A DNA stretch of 64,000 nt from Salinimicrobium soli. GTDB lineage: Bacteria; Bacteroidota; Bacteroidia; Flavobacteriales; Flavobacteriaceae. The DNA is taken from contig NZ_JBLUWW010000002.1 in the NCBI RefSeq assembly GCF_048323655.1, forward strand, positions 744,001 through 808,000. Reading direction: 5' to 3'. The notes under the pieces are model-generated. The model worked only from the letters and a program-made list of their open reading frames with translations. It was not told the DNA's origin and searched no databases. Shown here one piece after another: positions 17,134-26,321 of the stretch. Made by a program: the position numbers and the translations under genes. The stretch's first letter is position 1; each line of letters begins with the position of its first letter.

Positions 17134-19347
17134 TTAGTAATCAGTGTTTTTTAGGCTGTCTGCGGTTCTTGTAATAGTTTGCAGAACAATGGTAATAGTG
17201 GAACCATTTTGGGGAACTGACTCTATTTCGATCTCGCCTCCGTGTGCTTTCACTATATCATGCGAGATCGATAATCCAAGTCCGGTGCCTTCTGTACCTT
17301 TTTTGGTTGTAAAAAACGGCTGCAGGATCTTATCCATGTTCTCTTCAGGAATACCCGGGCCATTATCTGTTATTTTGATCTTGACCAGTTCTTCTTCCCG
17401 GACAGTCTTTACTTTAAGAAGGGGTTTAAAGTTCGTTTTTGAAAGTTTTTCCCGCATGGCATCAAAGGCGTTGTTACATAAATTCACGATCACCCGGCTA
17501 AAGTCTTCACCAACCAGTTTTACTTCTCCTACGTTCAGGTCCAGATCGAATTCAATATCCACATCAATGGGTTTTTTTCCGGCTCTCATTCCGTGATAAG
17601 CAAGGTTTACATATTCCCTGACCAGAGCGTTTAAATGAACCTCTTCCATTTTCCCGGAGCCGCCCCGGCTGTGTAGGAGCATGGATTTTACGATTCCGTC
17701 TGCACGGTGGCCATGTTCATATATCTTTTTAAGGTTTGATGCTACAGAACTAAGGAGGTCATTGACGTCATCGAGAAGTTTTAGGGTCTCAGAAGAGCCG
17801 TTGGAATTTTGGTGACCTTTTCGAATTGTTGCAATTTCCTCTTTAGCTTCGTCGATCATTTCCAGGCATACTTCAGAAAAATTATTTACAAAATTTAAAG
17901 GGTTTTTGATTTCATGGGCTATTCCTGCAGTAAGCTGCCCTAAAGAAGCAAGTTTTTCCTGTTGGATTAACTGTCCTTGCGCATCTTTCAATTGCTGATG
18001 AGACTCTTCCAGATTTTGATAAGCTTCTTCCAATTCCCTGGTTCGTTCCTGTACCATTTGATCCAGGTTTCTATGCATTTGAAGAAAATTTTTACCCTGA
18101 TACAATGACAGGCCAACAGGAAGAATAGTCAACAAAAGGAAAGTTACAAGACTAAAAGAAAAAAAACTTCCTGAATCAAATAGAAAAGTTATGCTGATGG
18201 CAAGAATCATTATTACAGGAGCGCCTAATATAGAACCGGCAAGTAAGTACAAATCCTTTCTTTCCCGTTTTTTTGCCTTTAACATTGCAATTATTCCCCC
18301 CGTAAAGGAAGCAAGGATTATTAAAATTAACAGAACTTCCATAATAATTTCAGGGACCGAGATGAAGACTGAAATAAAAGTTTCTAATAGAATGATGGTA
18401 ACCGGGAAATACACAAAAAATTTCCAAAATTTCCCCATTGGAACTTTGAGAATCTTATGGAGAACAAAAGGGACAAAGCCTATAAAAAAGGATATCAAGA
18501 GGCCTGTAAGGAATTGTAATGCAACCTTTAAGTTATAATCCTCAAAAATTCTGAATTCTTCTACAAGTAGGGAGAGAGAAAAAAGCCAAAGGGCACCGGT
18601 AATTAAAAAGATATAGAGATTAGATTTCTCTTCCCTTAGCTTTAGATACAAGAGCAGGTGAAGTATAGTAACCATAAAAAGTATAATAGCTGCAAGACTA
18701 ATGATGGATGTTAAAATGTTCTTTTCCCTGATATCGTTATCAAGATTATTTCTGTCATACATATGTATTCCCAAATCCGTTTTTACAGGCATCCCGGTAA
18801 AAATTCCCAGGAGTTTATGGTTGTGAAATGAATTTCTGAACGCCAGTTGATAGGTTTCTCCCGGCACAAAATCATAAAAATTGCCAATCGTCGCTGGAGT
18901 ACCTGTAAATTTTTCATTTTTCTCAAGAGGTGCCGGGTTCCCCCTTTTTAAGACCAAAGAATCATTTATATAAAACTCTATTGCACCCACCCCTCCGTAG
19001 CTTTGCAATACCGTGTGTGACATACTGAACGCGGTATCTATTTTGACTTTTAATCGGTACCAGCCAAAGCCTTTCCACAGGGAATCAGGTATAGCTCCTT
19101 CTTCTTCAGGAGGTATTGGAATTCTATACCACCCACTATCGTCGTAATCAGGTGATGAAAATTCAGGATCGTCTTCAGAGGAGAATTTCCATCCATTTAA
19201 TCTGGCGAAATGGATCTCTCTATAATTGTGCTCAATCATACTGTCGTGCAGCACCAAAACTTCCGGATGTTGAGGTTCCTTTTTTTGTTTAACAGAATCC
19301 TGAACAGGGATCATCAGAAGTAAAACGAGAAGATTCAAAAATGGCAT
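17134..19347 (-). CDS. 7TM histidine kinase with periplasmic jelly-roll-like domain
   Basis: A 737-aa kinase. A short hydrophobic N-terminus acts as signal peptide. A periplasmic domain (about 35-200) resembles sugar-binding jelly rolls of the GH2/galactose-binding type (DDSGWYRIPIPPEEEG, LWKGFGWYRLKV). Seven hydrophobic helices follow (about 210-415), then a coiled coil, H-box LTAGIAHEIKNPLNFVNNF with H478, and the HATPase core. The layout is 7TMR-DISM-like. The start codon lies inside a copy of the dispersed palindrome (19335-19354). An in-frame TAA lies five codons upstream, so no earlier ATG is available. The gene begins 17 bases after its closest paralogue. Confidence 0.92.
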   Translation of the reverse strand: MPFLNLLVLLLMIPVQDSVKQKKEPQHPEVLVLHDSMIEHNYREIHFARLNGWKFSSEDDPEFSSPDYDDSGWYRIPIPPEEEGAIPDSLWKGFGWYRLKVKIDTAFSMSHTVLQSYGGVGAIEFYINDSLVLKRGNPAPLEKNEKFTGTPATIGNFYDFVPGETYQLAFRNSFHNHKLLGIFTGMPVKTDLGIHMYDRNNLDNDIREKNILTSIISLAAIILFMVTILHLLLYLKLREEKSNLYIFLITGALWLFSLSLLVEEFRIFEDYNLKVALQFLTGLLISFFIGFVPFVLHKILKVPMGKFWKFFVYFPVTIILLETFISVFISVPEIIMEVLLILIILASFTGGIIAMLKAKKRERKDLYLLAGSILGAPVIMILAISITFLFDSGSFFSFSLVTFLLLTILPVGLSLYQGKNFLQMHRNLDQMVQERTRELEEAYQNLEESHQQLKDAQGQLIQQEKLASLGQLTAGIAHEIKNPLNFVNNFSEVCLEMIDEAKEEIATIRKGHQNSNGSSETLKLLDDVNDLLSSVASNLKKIYEHGHRADGIVKSMLLHSRGGSGKMEEVHLNALVREYVNLAYHGMRAGKKPIDVDIEFDLDLNVGEVKLVGEDFSRVIVNLCNNAFDAMREKLSKTNFKPLLKVKTVREEELVKIKITDNGPGIPEENMDKILQPFFTTKKGTEGTGLGLSISHDIVKAHGGEIEIESVPQNGSTITIVLQTITRTADSLKNTDY

Positions 19348-19354
19348 TTTACGA
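19335..19354. repeat. Dispersed palindrome copy at a kinase start codon
   Basis: TCAAAAATGGCATTTTACGA matches the dispersed AAAAATGnCATTTTT palindrome. It sits in the 17-base gap and first codons between two kinase genes and supplies the start codon of the downstream one (ATGCCATTTTTGA on the minus strand). Confidence 0.6.
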
Positions 19355-19364
19355 TCATTTTAAT

Positions 19365-21572
19365 TTAACTGCTCACATTTTCCGCTATCGGCTTTTTTGC
19401 CAGCTCCAATATAAAAGTGGTTCCCATTCCGGGTTCAGATTCAATAAGGATATTACCTCCGTGAGCCTTCACAATATCATGGCTAATGCTTAAACCAAGA
19501 CCGGTACCTTCCGTACCTTTTTTAGTAGTAAAGAATGGCTGCAGGATCTTGTTCTTATTTTCTTCCGGAATTCCGGGACCATTATCTTTAAATAAAATTC
19601 TTACCAGGTCTTTATCCTGTTCTGTTTTTACTACCAGTTTAGCATCAAAAGTTTTCTTTTCAAGCTTCTCTCTGAGTGCATCAAAAGCATTGTTACTAAG
19701 GTTGAGGATCACACGGCTGAAATCCTCAGATATAAGAGAGACTTCTTGCAGGGAATCATCTAATTGCAGTTCGATCTCTACTTCAATCGGCTTTTTTCCG
19801 GCTCTCATTCCGTGATAGGCGAGATTGACATACTCCTTTAGCAGGGAATTAAGGTCTGTAGGAACCTGCTTTCCGGAACCTCCACGACTGTGAAGTAACA
19901 TGGCTTTAACGATCCCGTCTGCACGGGAACCATGTTGATGGATCTTTTGCAGATTGTTTTCAACTGAATCGAGAAGTTCAGAAATATTCTTCAAAAGTGA
20001 GAAGTTTGGGTCAGAGTCGGGAGAGTTGCGATGCTCTTTTAGAGCGTTATCTAATTCGACACGAGCTTCATCTATAAGTTCGATACAGACTTCAGAAAAG
20101 TTATTTACGAAATTCAAAGGGTTCTTTATCTCGTGAGCGATTCCCGCCGTCATTTGTCCTAATGAGGCAAGCTTTTCCTGTTGCACTAACTGGTTCTGAG
20201 CTGCTTTTAAATTCTGATGTGACTCCTCCAGCTCCTGAAAAGCTTTTTCCAGTTCAAGTGTCCGTTCTTCCACCATTCCGTCAAGATGGTTGTGCATCCG
20301 AAGAAATCTTTTTCCCTGATAGAGTGACATTCCCACCGGAACCACGGTTAGAAGTAAAAAGTACATCACCATGGTCACTGAAAAATTCTGTAACTCTAAA
20401 ATGTCGAAGAGAAAAATCCCCAGCACTAATAGAACGGGAAGGCCAAGAATAGATACTGCAATCAGGCCAACGTCCTCTCTTGTGTGTTTCATCGCCTTTC
20501 TCAGGGCTTGTATCCCCCCAAAAATAGCGGTTCCTACCAGAACTAAGCCAATCAAGGGATTTATCACAGATTCTGCTTCATAGATCACAACTATTTTGCT
20601 TCCGAGAAGAGGAATTACGATCCCGAGCCAAATAAAATGTCGCCAGAAGGGGTGCGGTTCTACTCTTAACACCTGATGAGTAGTATATGGAACCAGACCT
20701 ATTGCAAGGGGAATTAGAAATGACATTATGAAAGAAATGGCAACATATACCGGGTAACTGGAAATCTGGTAGAGAGCCCTGATGTTCAGAAAAACGGAAA
20801 AGACAAAAAGAGTAATCGTCAGTATAAAGATCCAGAAGTTCGGACCTTTGTCCTTAACTTTAAAATACATAAAGAGGTGTAAAATCATTACCATAAACAA
20901 AACAAGGGAGCTTGATCCCAGGATAAGAGAAACTATTTTTGTTCTGGTTAAATAAAGTCCTAAATTTTCTTTTTTAAACAGGTGTATATCAAAAAAGGTG
21001 GGTGGTTTTAAGTTATCCAGGAGCTTAAGGGTGTCATAACCGTGAAAGGAATAGCGTACTGCCAGCTGATAGGTTTTCCCGGGTTCCCAGTCGTAAAAGG
21101 CTAACTCGCTTATTGAAGCGGTCGCCAGATCCTGCTCGTTAAGTGTGGTAGCTGGTTTTCCTTTCCTTAAGATTATGGAATCATTAATAAAAAACTCCAT
21201 AGCACCACTGCCATCCTGGCTTTGAAACATTGTTCTGGTGGTAAAGGAAGGATCTATGGTAACCTCTAATCTGAACCAGCCAAAACCTTTCCATAAGGTA
21301 TCCGGAAGTGCATTATATTGAGATGGAGCTTTTGTCAGCCGGTACCAACTACTGTCGTCATACTGTGGGGATGCAAATTCAGGATTATCTTCCGGAGAAA
21401 ATCTCCATCCTTTTAGATCCGCAAAATTGATCTCCCTGTCTTCTTTTGTGAACAAAGAATCGTGCAATACGACAGGTGCTGTTTGAAGCGGCTCCTTATC
21501 ATGAACTTGAAAGCCGCTGTTCTGGGCGGCTGGCATAAGAAGTATGAAAAAAAAAGTTAGAAAAGATCCCAT
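19365..21572 (-). CDS. 7TM histidine kinase, paralogue of the downstream gene
   Basis: A 735-aa kinase with the same order of parts as the 17134-19347 product: signal peptide, jelly-roll-like periplasmic domain (YDDSSWYRLTKAP, LWKGFGWFRLEV), seven membrane helices, coiled coil, H-box MTAGIAHEIKNPLNFVNNF with H480, N-box, DNGPGIP and FFTTKKGTEGTGLGLSI. The two are clearly tandem duplicates that have diverged most in the sensor and membrane parts. No receiver is attached. It is the second gene of the five-gene operon and starts 25 bases after the six-GAF kinase. Confidence 0.92.
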   Translation of the reverse strand: MGSFLTFFFILLMPAAQNSGFQVHDKEPLQTAPVVLHDSLFTKEDREINFADLKGWRFSPEDNPEFASPQYDDSSWYRLTKAPSQYNALPDTLWKGFGWFRLEVTIDPSFTTRTMFQSQDGSGAMEFFINDSIILRKGKPATTLNEQDLATASISELAFYDWEPGKTYQLAVRYSFHGYDTLKLLDNLKPPTFFDIHLFKKENLGLYLTRTKIVSLILGSSSLVLFMVMILHLFMYFKVKDKGPNFWIFILTITLFVFSVFLNIRALYQISSYPVYVAISFIMSFLIPLAIGLVPYTTHQVLRVEPHPFWRHFIWLGIVIPLLGSKIVVIYEAESVINPLIGLVLVGTAIFGGIQALRKAMKHTREDVGLIAVSILGLPVLLVLGIFLFDILELQNFSVTMVMYFLLLTVVPVGMSLYQGKRFLRMHNHLDGMVEERTLELEKAFQELEESHQNLKAAQNQLVQQEKLASLGQMTAGIAHEIKNPLNFVNNFSEVCIELIDEARVELDNALKEHRNSPDSDPNFSLLKNISELLDSVENNLQKIHQHGSRADGIVKAMLLHSRGGSGKQVPTDLNSLLKEYVNLAYHGMRAGKKPIEVEIELQLDDSLQEVSLISEDFSRVILNLSNNAFDALREKLEKKTFDAKLVVKTEQDKDLVRILFKDNGPGIPEENKNKILQPFFTTKKGTEGTGLGLSISHDIVKAHGGNILIESEPGMGTTFILELAKKPIAENVSS

Positions 21573-21597
21573 TTTTGACGAGTTAGTGTTGTAATGC

Positions 21598-24500
21598 TCA
21601 TGTCATCTGGACATTTACAGGTTTTTGGGAGGATAATTCCAGTATAAAGCGTGTTCCTTCACCCGGTGCAGTCTCTATATTGAGGGTCCCTCCATGAGCT
21701 TTCATAATATCATTAGTAATGCTAAGGCCCAGTCCGGTTCCTTCGGTTCCTTTTTTAGTGGTGAAGAAAGGTTGAAGAATTTTGTCTTTTATATTGTCAG
21801 GTATGCCCGGCCCGTTATCCTCTACTTCGATAAATACCCGATTATTGTGTTGTCTGGTTCTAACAATCAACCTGGGGGTGTAGGAGGAAGTCTGCAGTTT
21901 TTCGCGTTCGGCATCAAAAGCGTTGTTACAAAGATTGAGGATCACCCGGCTGAAGTCTTCAGAAACCAGCGGTATTTTCTCCAGGCTTTCATCCAAATCT
22001 AATTCGATATTGACATTAATGGGTTTTTTCCCCGCTCTCATTCCGTGGAAGGCCAGGTTCACATATTCCCTTATTAACAGGTTAAGATCTGTGGGCATCA
22101 TTTTTCCCGTGCCACCTCTACTGTGCTGTAGCATGGACTTAACTATCATGTCGGCTCGGGTGCCATGTTCGTGGATCTTTCGAAGATTTGCTTCCACAGC
22201 TGTGAGCAATTCCAGAAGATCCTCAAAAACTTTTAATTGTCCGTTTGCCGCTGCAGAATTCTTAGCTTCGGCTATTTCTTCTTTTGCTTCATCTATGAGT
22301 TCAATACTCACGTCAGAAAAATTATTGACGAAGTTCAACGGGTTTTTTATTTCATGCGCTATTCCGGCAGTGAGTTGCCCCAGGGAAGCCAATTTCTCCT
22401 GCTGTACCAGCTGATTTTGTGCTGATTTTAGATCATTAAGGGCAGCTTTCATCTTCTGGTAAGTTTCAGCATTCTGAATTGCAATTCCCACATTAGCAGC
22501 TATAGTTGTGAGGAGGTGTTCATCATTTTCGGTAAAGCGGTTGTTCTGTTCCTTACTTTGAACACTGATCACTCCTATGGCCTCACTCCCCACCATAATT
22601 GGAACTCCCAGGTAAGAGGCAACGCTTTTCCCCTTTTTTTCGGCCTGCATCTTTTCGTACACCTCGTCTAGATTTTGATTTACGAGTAACGGCTCCCTGT
22701 TTATGATGATCTTTTCGGTGATTCCATTTCCAAATTTCCTGGATGCTGAACGATCTCCATAATAGTAAGGAAAGTGGAGCATGCCAGTACTCCTGTCATG
22801 CAGGGCAAGGTAAACGATATCAGCATTGAAGGTCTTACGCATTTGTTCTCCTACCAGCTCAATCAGATTCTTTAGTTCGAGTTGCGAAACGATCGCTTTA
22901 CTGATGTTATTCACCGTATGAAGTTCGGCTGCCCTTCTTTCTGTTTCTCCCAGGAGGCGGGTTGTTTCATTGAAGAGACGTGCATTCTCGATGGCAAAGC
23001 TCATACTGTTTGTAAGGGTAGTTAGTAAGCGCACATCATCTTCGTTGAAAGCATGTTCTTTTTTAATGTTTTGCAGGCTCACAGAGCCTTTGATCTCTTC
23101 CCCTACGATCATGGGAACGAATATGGCACTTTTGGGTACCTGTCCCTCTGTAAAACCTCTTCCCCCGTATTTTTGGGCGGTCTCAAGATAATTTTCATTG
23201 ATAAGCAAAGATTCCTTGTTCTTTATCAATTGTTGGTTGGCCCATATAAAAGGACGGGGAGCACTGTCGATCCTTTTTCCGTTTTCTATGGCATATTCCC
23301 AATGCTCCAGTCCGGTTTTATGATCAAAGGTTCTAATTATGAGAGTTTGTGTATTCAGTACCTCGCAGATGCGATCGCCCACTTCCCTATAGATAGCTTC
23401 CATGTCCATTTCCCGTACCAGTCCTTCCTGTACATTATTGATGATCTCCAGTTCAGAATTACGTTTTTCGGTTTCAGCGAGAAGCCTGGTGGTCTCATTG
23501 AATAAACGGGCATTTTCCAGCGCTACGCTCATACTGTTTACCAGCGTACTTAAAAGACGGATATCAGCATCATTAAAGGCATTTTCATGATCCAGGTTCT
23601 GAAGAGTAACATAACCTTTGACGGTATCTCCCAGCAGCATGGGAACAAACACGGCCGACTTGGGAAAACCGGTGCCGGGAATGGCTTCTACATCTCTACC
23701 TTCCAGTTCCCGAAATGCTTCCACTGCATTTTCCCTTATCACGATCATATTATGGGTATCGATCATTTTCTGCCTCATAGGATTGATCTGCCGGGGATCG
23801 GGATAAAAGCGTTGTCCATTTTCAAAAATGTAATTGAAGACTTCCGTTTGATTCGCATAATTAAAGGTTGCAATACCCACCACCTGGGCATCGAATAATT
23901 GGCGGGTCTTTTCCCCTACGAGATCATAGATGCCCTGAAGGTCCATCTCTGCTACCAGGCCTTCCTGTACACTATTGATCACTGCGAGTTCTGCATTTCG
24001 TTGTTCGGTCTCGCTAAATAGTCGGGCATTCTCTAAAGCCACGCTCATACTGTTAGCCAGCGTACTCAGCAATCGCACATCCGAATCACTGAAGGCGTGT
24101 TCTTTGTCAAGGTTTTGCAGGGTTACGGCACCGGTGACTGAATTCCCGATGATAAGGGGAACCATTAAAAAGGATTTGGGCAATTTTGTTCCGGGAACGG
24201 CCTCAGCTTTTATCCCAAATTGTTTGTTAACCTCTTCTACGAGATTTTCTGTGATGTTGATAGTACTCTTCGTCTTTATAATATGCTCCCGGACCTTGTC
24301 AAGGGGGCGGGATTTTGGATACAATCTCTGCCCATCTTCAAAGAGATAATGAAAGTGCTCAATTCCGGCATCAATATCAAAAGAATAGATACCTGTTACC
24401 TGTGCATCGAAAAGGTCACGAAGGCGATCTCCCACCAGGTCATAGATTCCCTGCAAACCGGTCTCTGCCACCAGGCCTTCCTGAACACTGTTTATTACAG

Positions 24501-25587
24501 CGAGTTCGGCATTTCGTTGTTCGGTTTCGTTGAACAACCGGGCATTTTCCAAAGCCACGCTCATACTGCTGGCAAGGGTGCTTAGCAGCCGCACGTCAGA
24601 TTCGCTAAAAGCATTTTCCCTGTCTAAATTTTGAAGGGTAACACAACCTCTTACTTCATCTGCTATTTTAAGAGGAACAAAAAGTGCGGACTTCGGACTG
24701 CGTGTTCCGGGAACCGGGGCAAATTTGCCGTCCGTAAGTTTACCATACCAGGCTTCGAGATCCTGATTGATAAGATAAAGGGAGCCGGTTTTCATCATTA
24801 GTTTGGGAAGCGTGCTTAAAGGTCTGGGATCAGGAAAGTATCTTTGTCCGTCTTCATATAAATAATTGAAATGCTCCAGCCCGGTCTCGGGATCATAGGT
24901 GTCAATCCCGGTGACCTGTGCATCAAACAGATCCCTGATCTTGTCGCCTACCAGGTCATAGATGCCCTGCAGGTCTGTTTCGGCCACTAATCCCTGTTGC
25001 ACGCTGTTTATAACCGCTAGTTCTGCATTGCGCTGCTCGGTCTCGTTAAAAAGGCGCGCATTTTCCAGGCTGACTCCTATACTTCCTGCAAGGGTACTCA
25101 ACAACCTGATATCTGATTCAGAAAAGGCATTTTCACGGTCGAGGTTTTGGATGCTGATGTATCCGAAAACAGTTCCGTTAGCAGTCATGGGAACATACAC
25201 AGCACTTTTGGTAAGTTTAGTTCCGGGCACCACAGTGGGTTCTTCCCCGGTGAGTTTCGTCCAAAGTGCATCGGCATCTTCGTTGAGATATATGATATCA
25301 GAATTATCTATGAGAAGCTGCCTCATTTTATCAATAGGGCGTGGTGCAGGATGATGTTCTTCCCCTTCTTCAAAAATATACTGGAATACCTCAAGATGGT
25401 TAGTGTGATCAAAAGTAGAAATGGCCGTGACTTCTGCATCAAAAAGTTCCCTGATGCTGTCACCTACCAGATGGTAGATCTTGGACATTTCCTTTCGGGC
25501 CAATAAACTCTCCTGTACACTTCCCAGTAAAGCAAGTTGCGCCTCTCTCTGCTGAATTTTTTCAGATAATTCTTTAGTAGTTGGCAT
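21598..25587 (-). CDS. Histidine kinase with six tandem GAF domains
   Basis: A 1,329-aa cytoplasmic kinase with no membrane segment. Six GAF domains of about 170-185 residues each fill residues 10-1060. Domains 2-4 are joined by nearly identical linkers (TEQRNAELAVINSVQEGLV) and share GIYDLVGDKIRDLFDAQV-type starts, PGTxxPKSAxxVPL loops and NLDxEnAFSESDVRLLSTL ends, so they arose by recent tandem duplication. GAF5 and GAF6 are more diverged; GAF6 carries SYLGVPIMVGSEAIGVISVQS. H1078 lies in the H-box shared with the neighbours and a HATPase domain ends the protein. It heads the operon. The GAF ligands are unknown. Confidence 0.95.
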   Translation of the reverse strand: MPTTKELSEKIQQREAQLALLGSVQESLLARKEMSKIYHLVGDSIRELFDAEVTAISTFDHTNHLEVFQYIFEEGEEHHPAPRPIDKMRQLLIDNSDIIYLNEDADALWTKLTGEEPTVVPGTKLTKSAVYVPMTANGTVFGYISIQNLDRENAFSESDIRLLSTLAGSIGVSLENARLFNETEQRNAELAVINSVQQGLVAETDLQGIYDLVGDKIRDLFDAQVTGIDTYDPETGLEHFNYLYEDGQRYFPDPRPLSTLPKLMMKTGSLYLINQDLEAWYGKLTDGKFAPVPGTRSPKSALFVPLKIADEVRGCVTLQNLDRENAFSESDVRLLSTLASSMSVALENARLFNETEQRNAELAVINSVQEGLVAETGLQGIYDLVGDRLRDLFDAQVTGIYSFDIDAGIEHFHYLFEDGQRLYPKSRPLDKVREHIIKTKSTINITENLVEEVNKQFGIKAEAVPGTKLPKSFLMVPLIIGNSVTGAVTLQNLDKEHAFSDSDVRLLSTLANSMSVALENARLFSETEQRNAELAVINSVQEGLVAEMDLQGIYDLVGEKTRQLFDAQVVGIATFNYANQTEVFNYIFENGQRFYPDPRQINPMRQKMIDTHNMIVIRENAVEAFRELEGRDVEAIPGTGFPKSAVFVPMLLGDTVKGYVTLQNLDHENAFNDADIRLLSTLVNSMSVALENARLFNETTRLLAETEKRNSELEIINNVQEGLVREMDMEAIYREVGDRICEVLNTQTLIIRTFDHKTGLEHWEYAIENGKRIDSAPRPFIWANQQLIKNKESLLINENYLETAQKYGGRGFTEGQVPKSAIFVPMIVGEEIKGSVSLQNIKKEHAFNEDDVRLLTTLTNSMSFAIENARLFNETTRLLGETERRAAELHTVNNISKAIVSQLELKNLIELVGEQMRKTFNADIVYLALHDRSTGMLHFPYYYGDRSASRKFGNGITEKIIINREPLLVNQNLDEVYEKMQAEKKGKSVASYLGVPIMVGSEAIGVISVQSKEQNNRFTENDEHLLTTIAANVGIAIQNAETYQKMKAALNDLKSAQNQLVQQEKLASLGQLTAGIAHEIKNPLNFVNNFSDVSIELIDEAKEEIAEAKNSAAANGQLKVFEDLLELLTAVEANLRKIHEHGTRADMIVKSMLQHSRGGTGKMMPTDLNLLIREYVNLAFHGMRAGKKPINVNIELDLDESLEKIPLVSEDFSRVILNLCNNAFDAEREKLQTSSYTPRLIVRTRQHNNRVFIEVEDNGPGIPDNIKDKILQPFFTTKKGTEGTGLGLSITNDIMKAHGGTLNIETAPGEGTRFILELSSQKPVNVQMT

Positions 25588-25905
25588 TTCTCAACATATA
25601 TGAAGAAAAGGAACAGGTGCAGAGAAGTAGATCCAGCTACAGATTTCCTTTAATAAATGACGACTCCTGGGGGCTAATTGGGGGGATTTCAGTTGATTAA
25701 GTTACAGATATTTATTTTTGTTCTTAATTCCTTAACATATTTTTAGTAATCCAAAGTTTTTTAAAGAAAGTATTTAAAGTCAGTCCTCATCAGTATGCAT
25801 TTTAAAGAAAAAAACGTACGCTTCAACGATAAGCCTATTGCAAACCTGATTTTCTTTAGTATCTTAATTATCAAATAATTACAACTAACCAAAAAATCCA
25901 TTATT
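25588..25905. other. Divergent promoter region of the kinase operon
   Basis: About 318 AT-rich bases between the six-GAF kinase (minus) and the 137-aa gene (plus). No coding frame is supported. The stretch TTTAGTATCTTAATTA at 25855-25870 shares TAGTATCTTA with the region before the lipoprotein/propeller-kinase unit. Confidence 0.5.
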
Positions 25906-26319
25906 ATGAGCGATCACAAAGCAAAAGACGTGAATATCTACATGGAAGTAGATACCGAGAATCTCAATCAGCAGAATGTAGAAACTAAAGTAAAATTTTC
26001 AGATAACAACGGGGATAGGCAAAACGGAACCCCTGAAAATTTTGTATCAAAGGTGTACCGGGATAAAAAAGTTACCTGGTCTGGAAGTGCGAAGAATGGA
26101 AGTTCTGATGAGGTAGTCATTACCAATATTACCAGAAAAGAAGATGGAGGATCTGAAATTTGGAAAAAGATCGATCCAAAGAATGATGGCACTGTTGAAG
26201 CAAAGATCAAAGACAAGAAAGTTACCGGAACCGAGAATTATGATGTGCATTTTACAGTGAATGGAGTATCCTACACAGTGGATCCAAAACTACAAATGGA
26301 TCTGGAACACACCGCATAG
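25906..26319 (+). CDS. Conserved-looking protein of unknown function, coupled to cyclase
   Basis: A 137-aa hydrophilic, beta-rich protein without signal peptide or Cys. I do not recognise the family. It starts MSDHKAKDVNIYMEVDTE, contains alternating polar/hydrophobic strands (KKVTWSGSAKN, DEVVITNITRK, YDVHFTVNGVSYTVDPKL), and is probably a small cytoplasmic beta-sandwich. Its stop is 2 bases before the ATG of the TPR-adenylate cyclase, so the two are almost certainly co-translated. A regulator, ligand carrier or substrate adaptor for the cyclase would fit, but nothing in the sequence shows it. Confidence 0.8.
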   Translation: MSDHKAKDVNIYMEVDTENLNQQNVETKVKFSDNNGDRQNGTPENFVSKVYRDKKVTWSGSAKNGSSDEVVITNITRKEDGGSEIWKKIDPKNDGTVEAKIKDKKVTGTENYDVHFTVNGVSYTVDPKLQMDLEHTA

Positions 26320-26321
26320 AC

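Noticed and set aside
21598..25587. Near-identical repeats in the GAF kinase as a possible CRISPR or mobile repeat
   Set aside because: The repeat unit is about 550 bases, in frame and coding; it is protein domain duplication.
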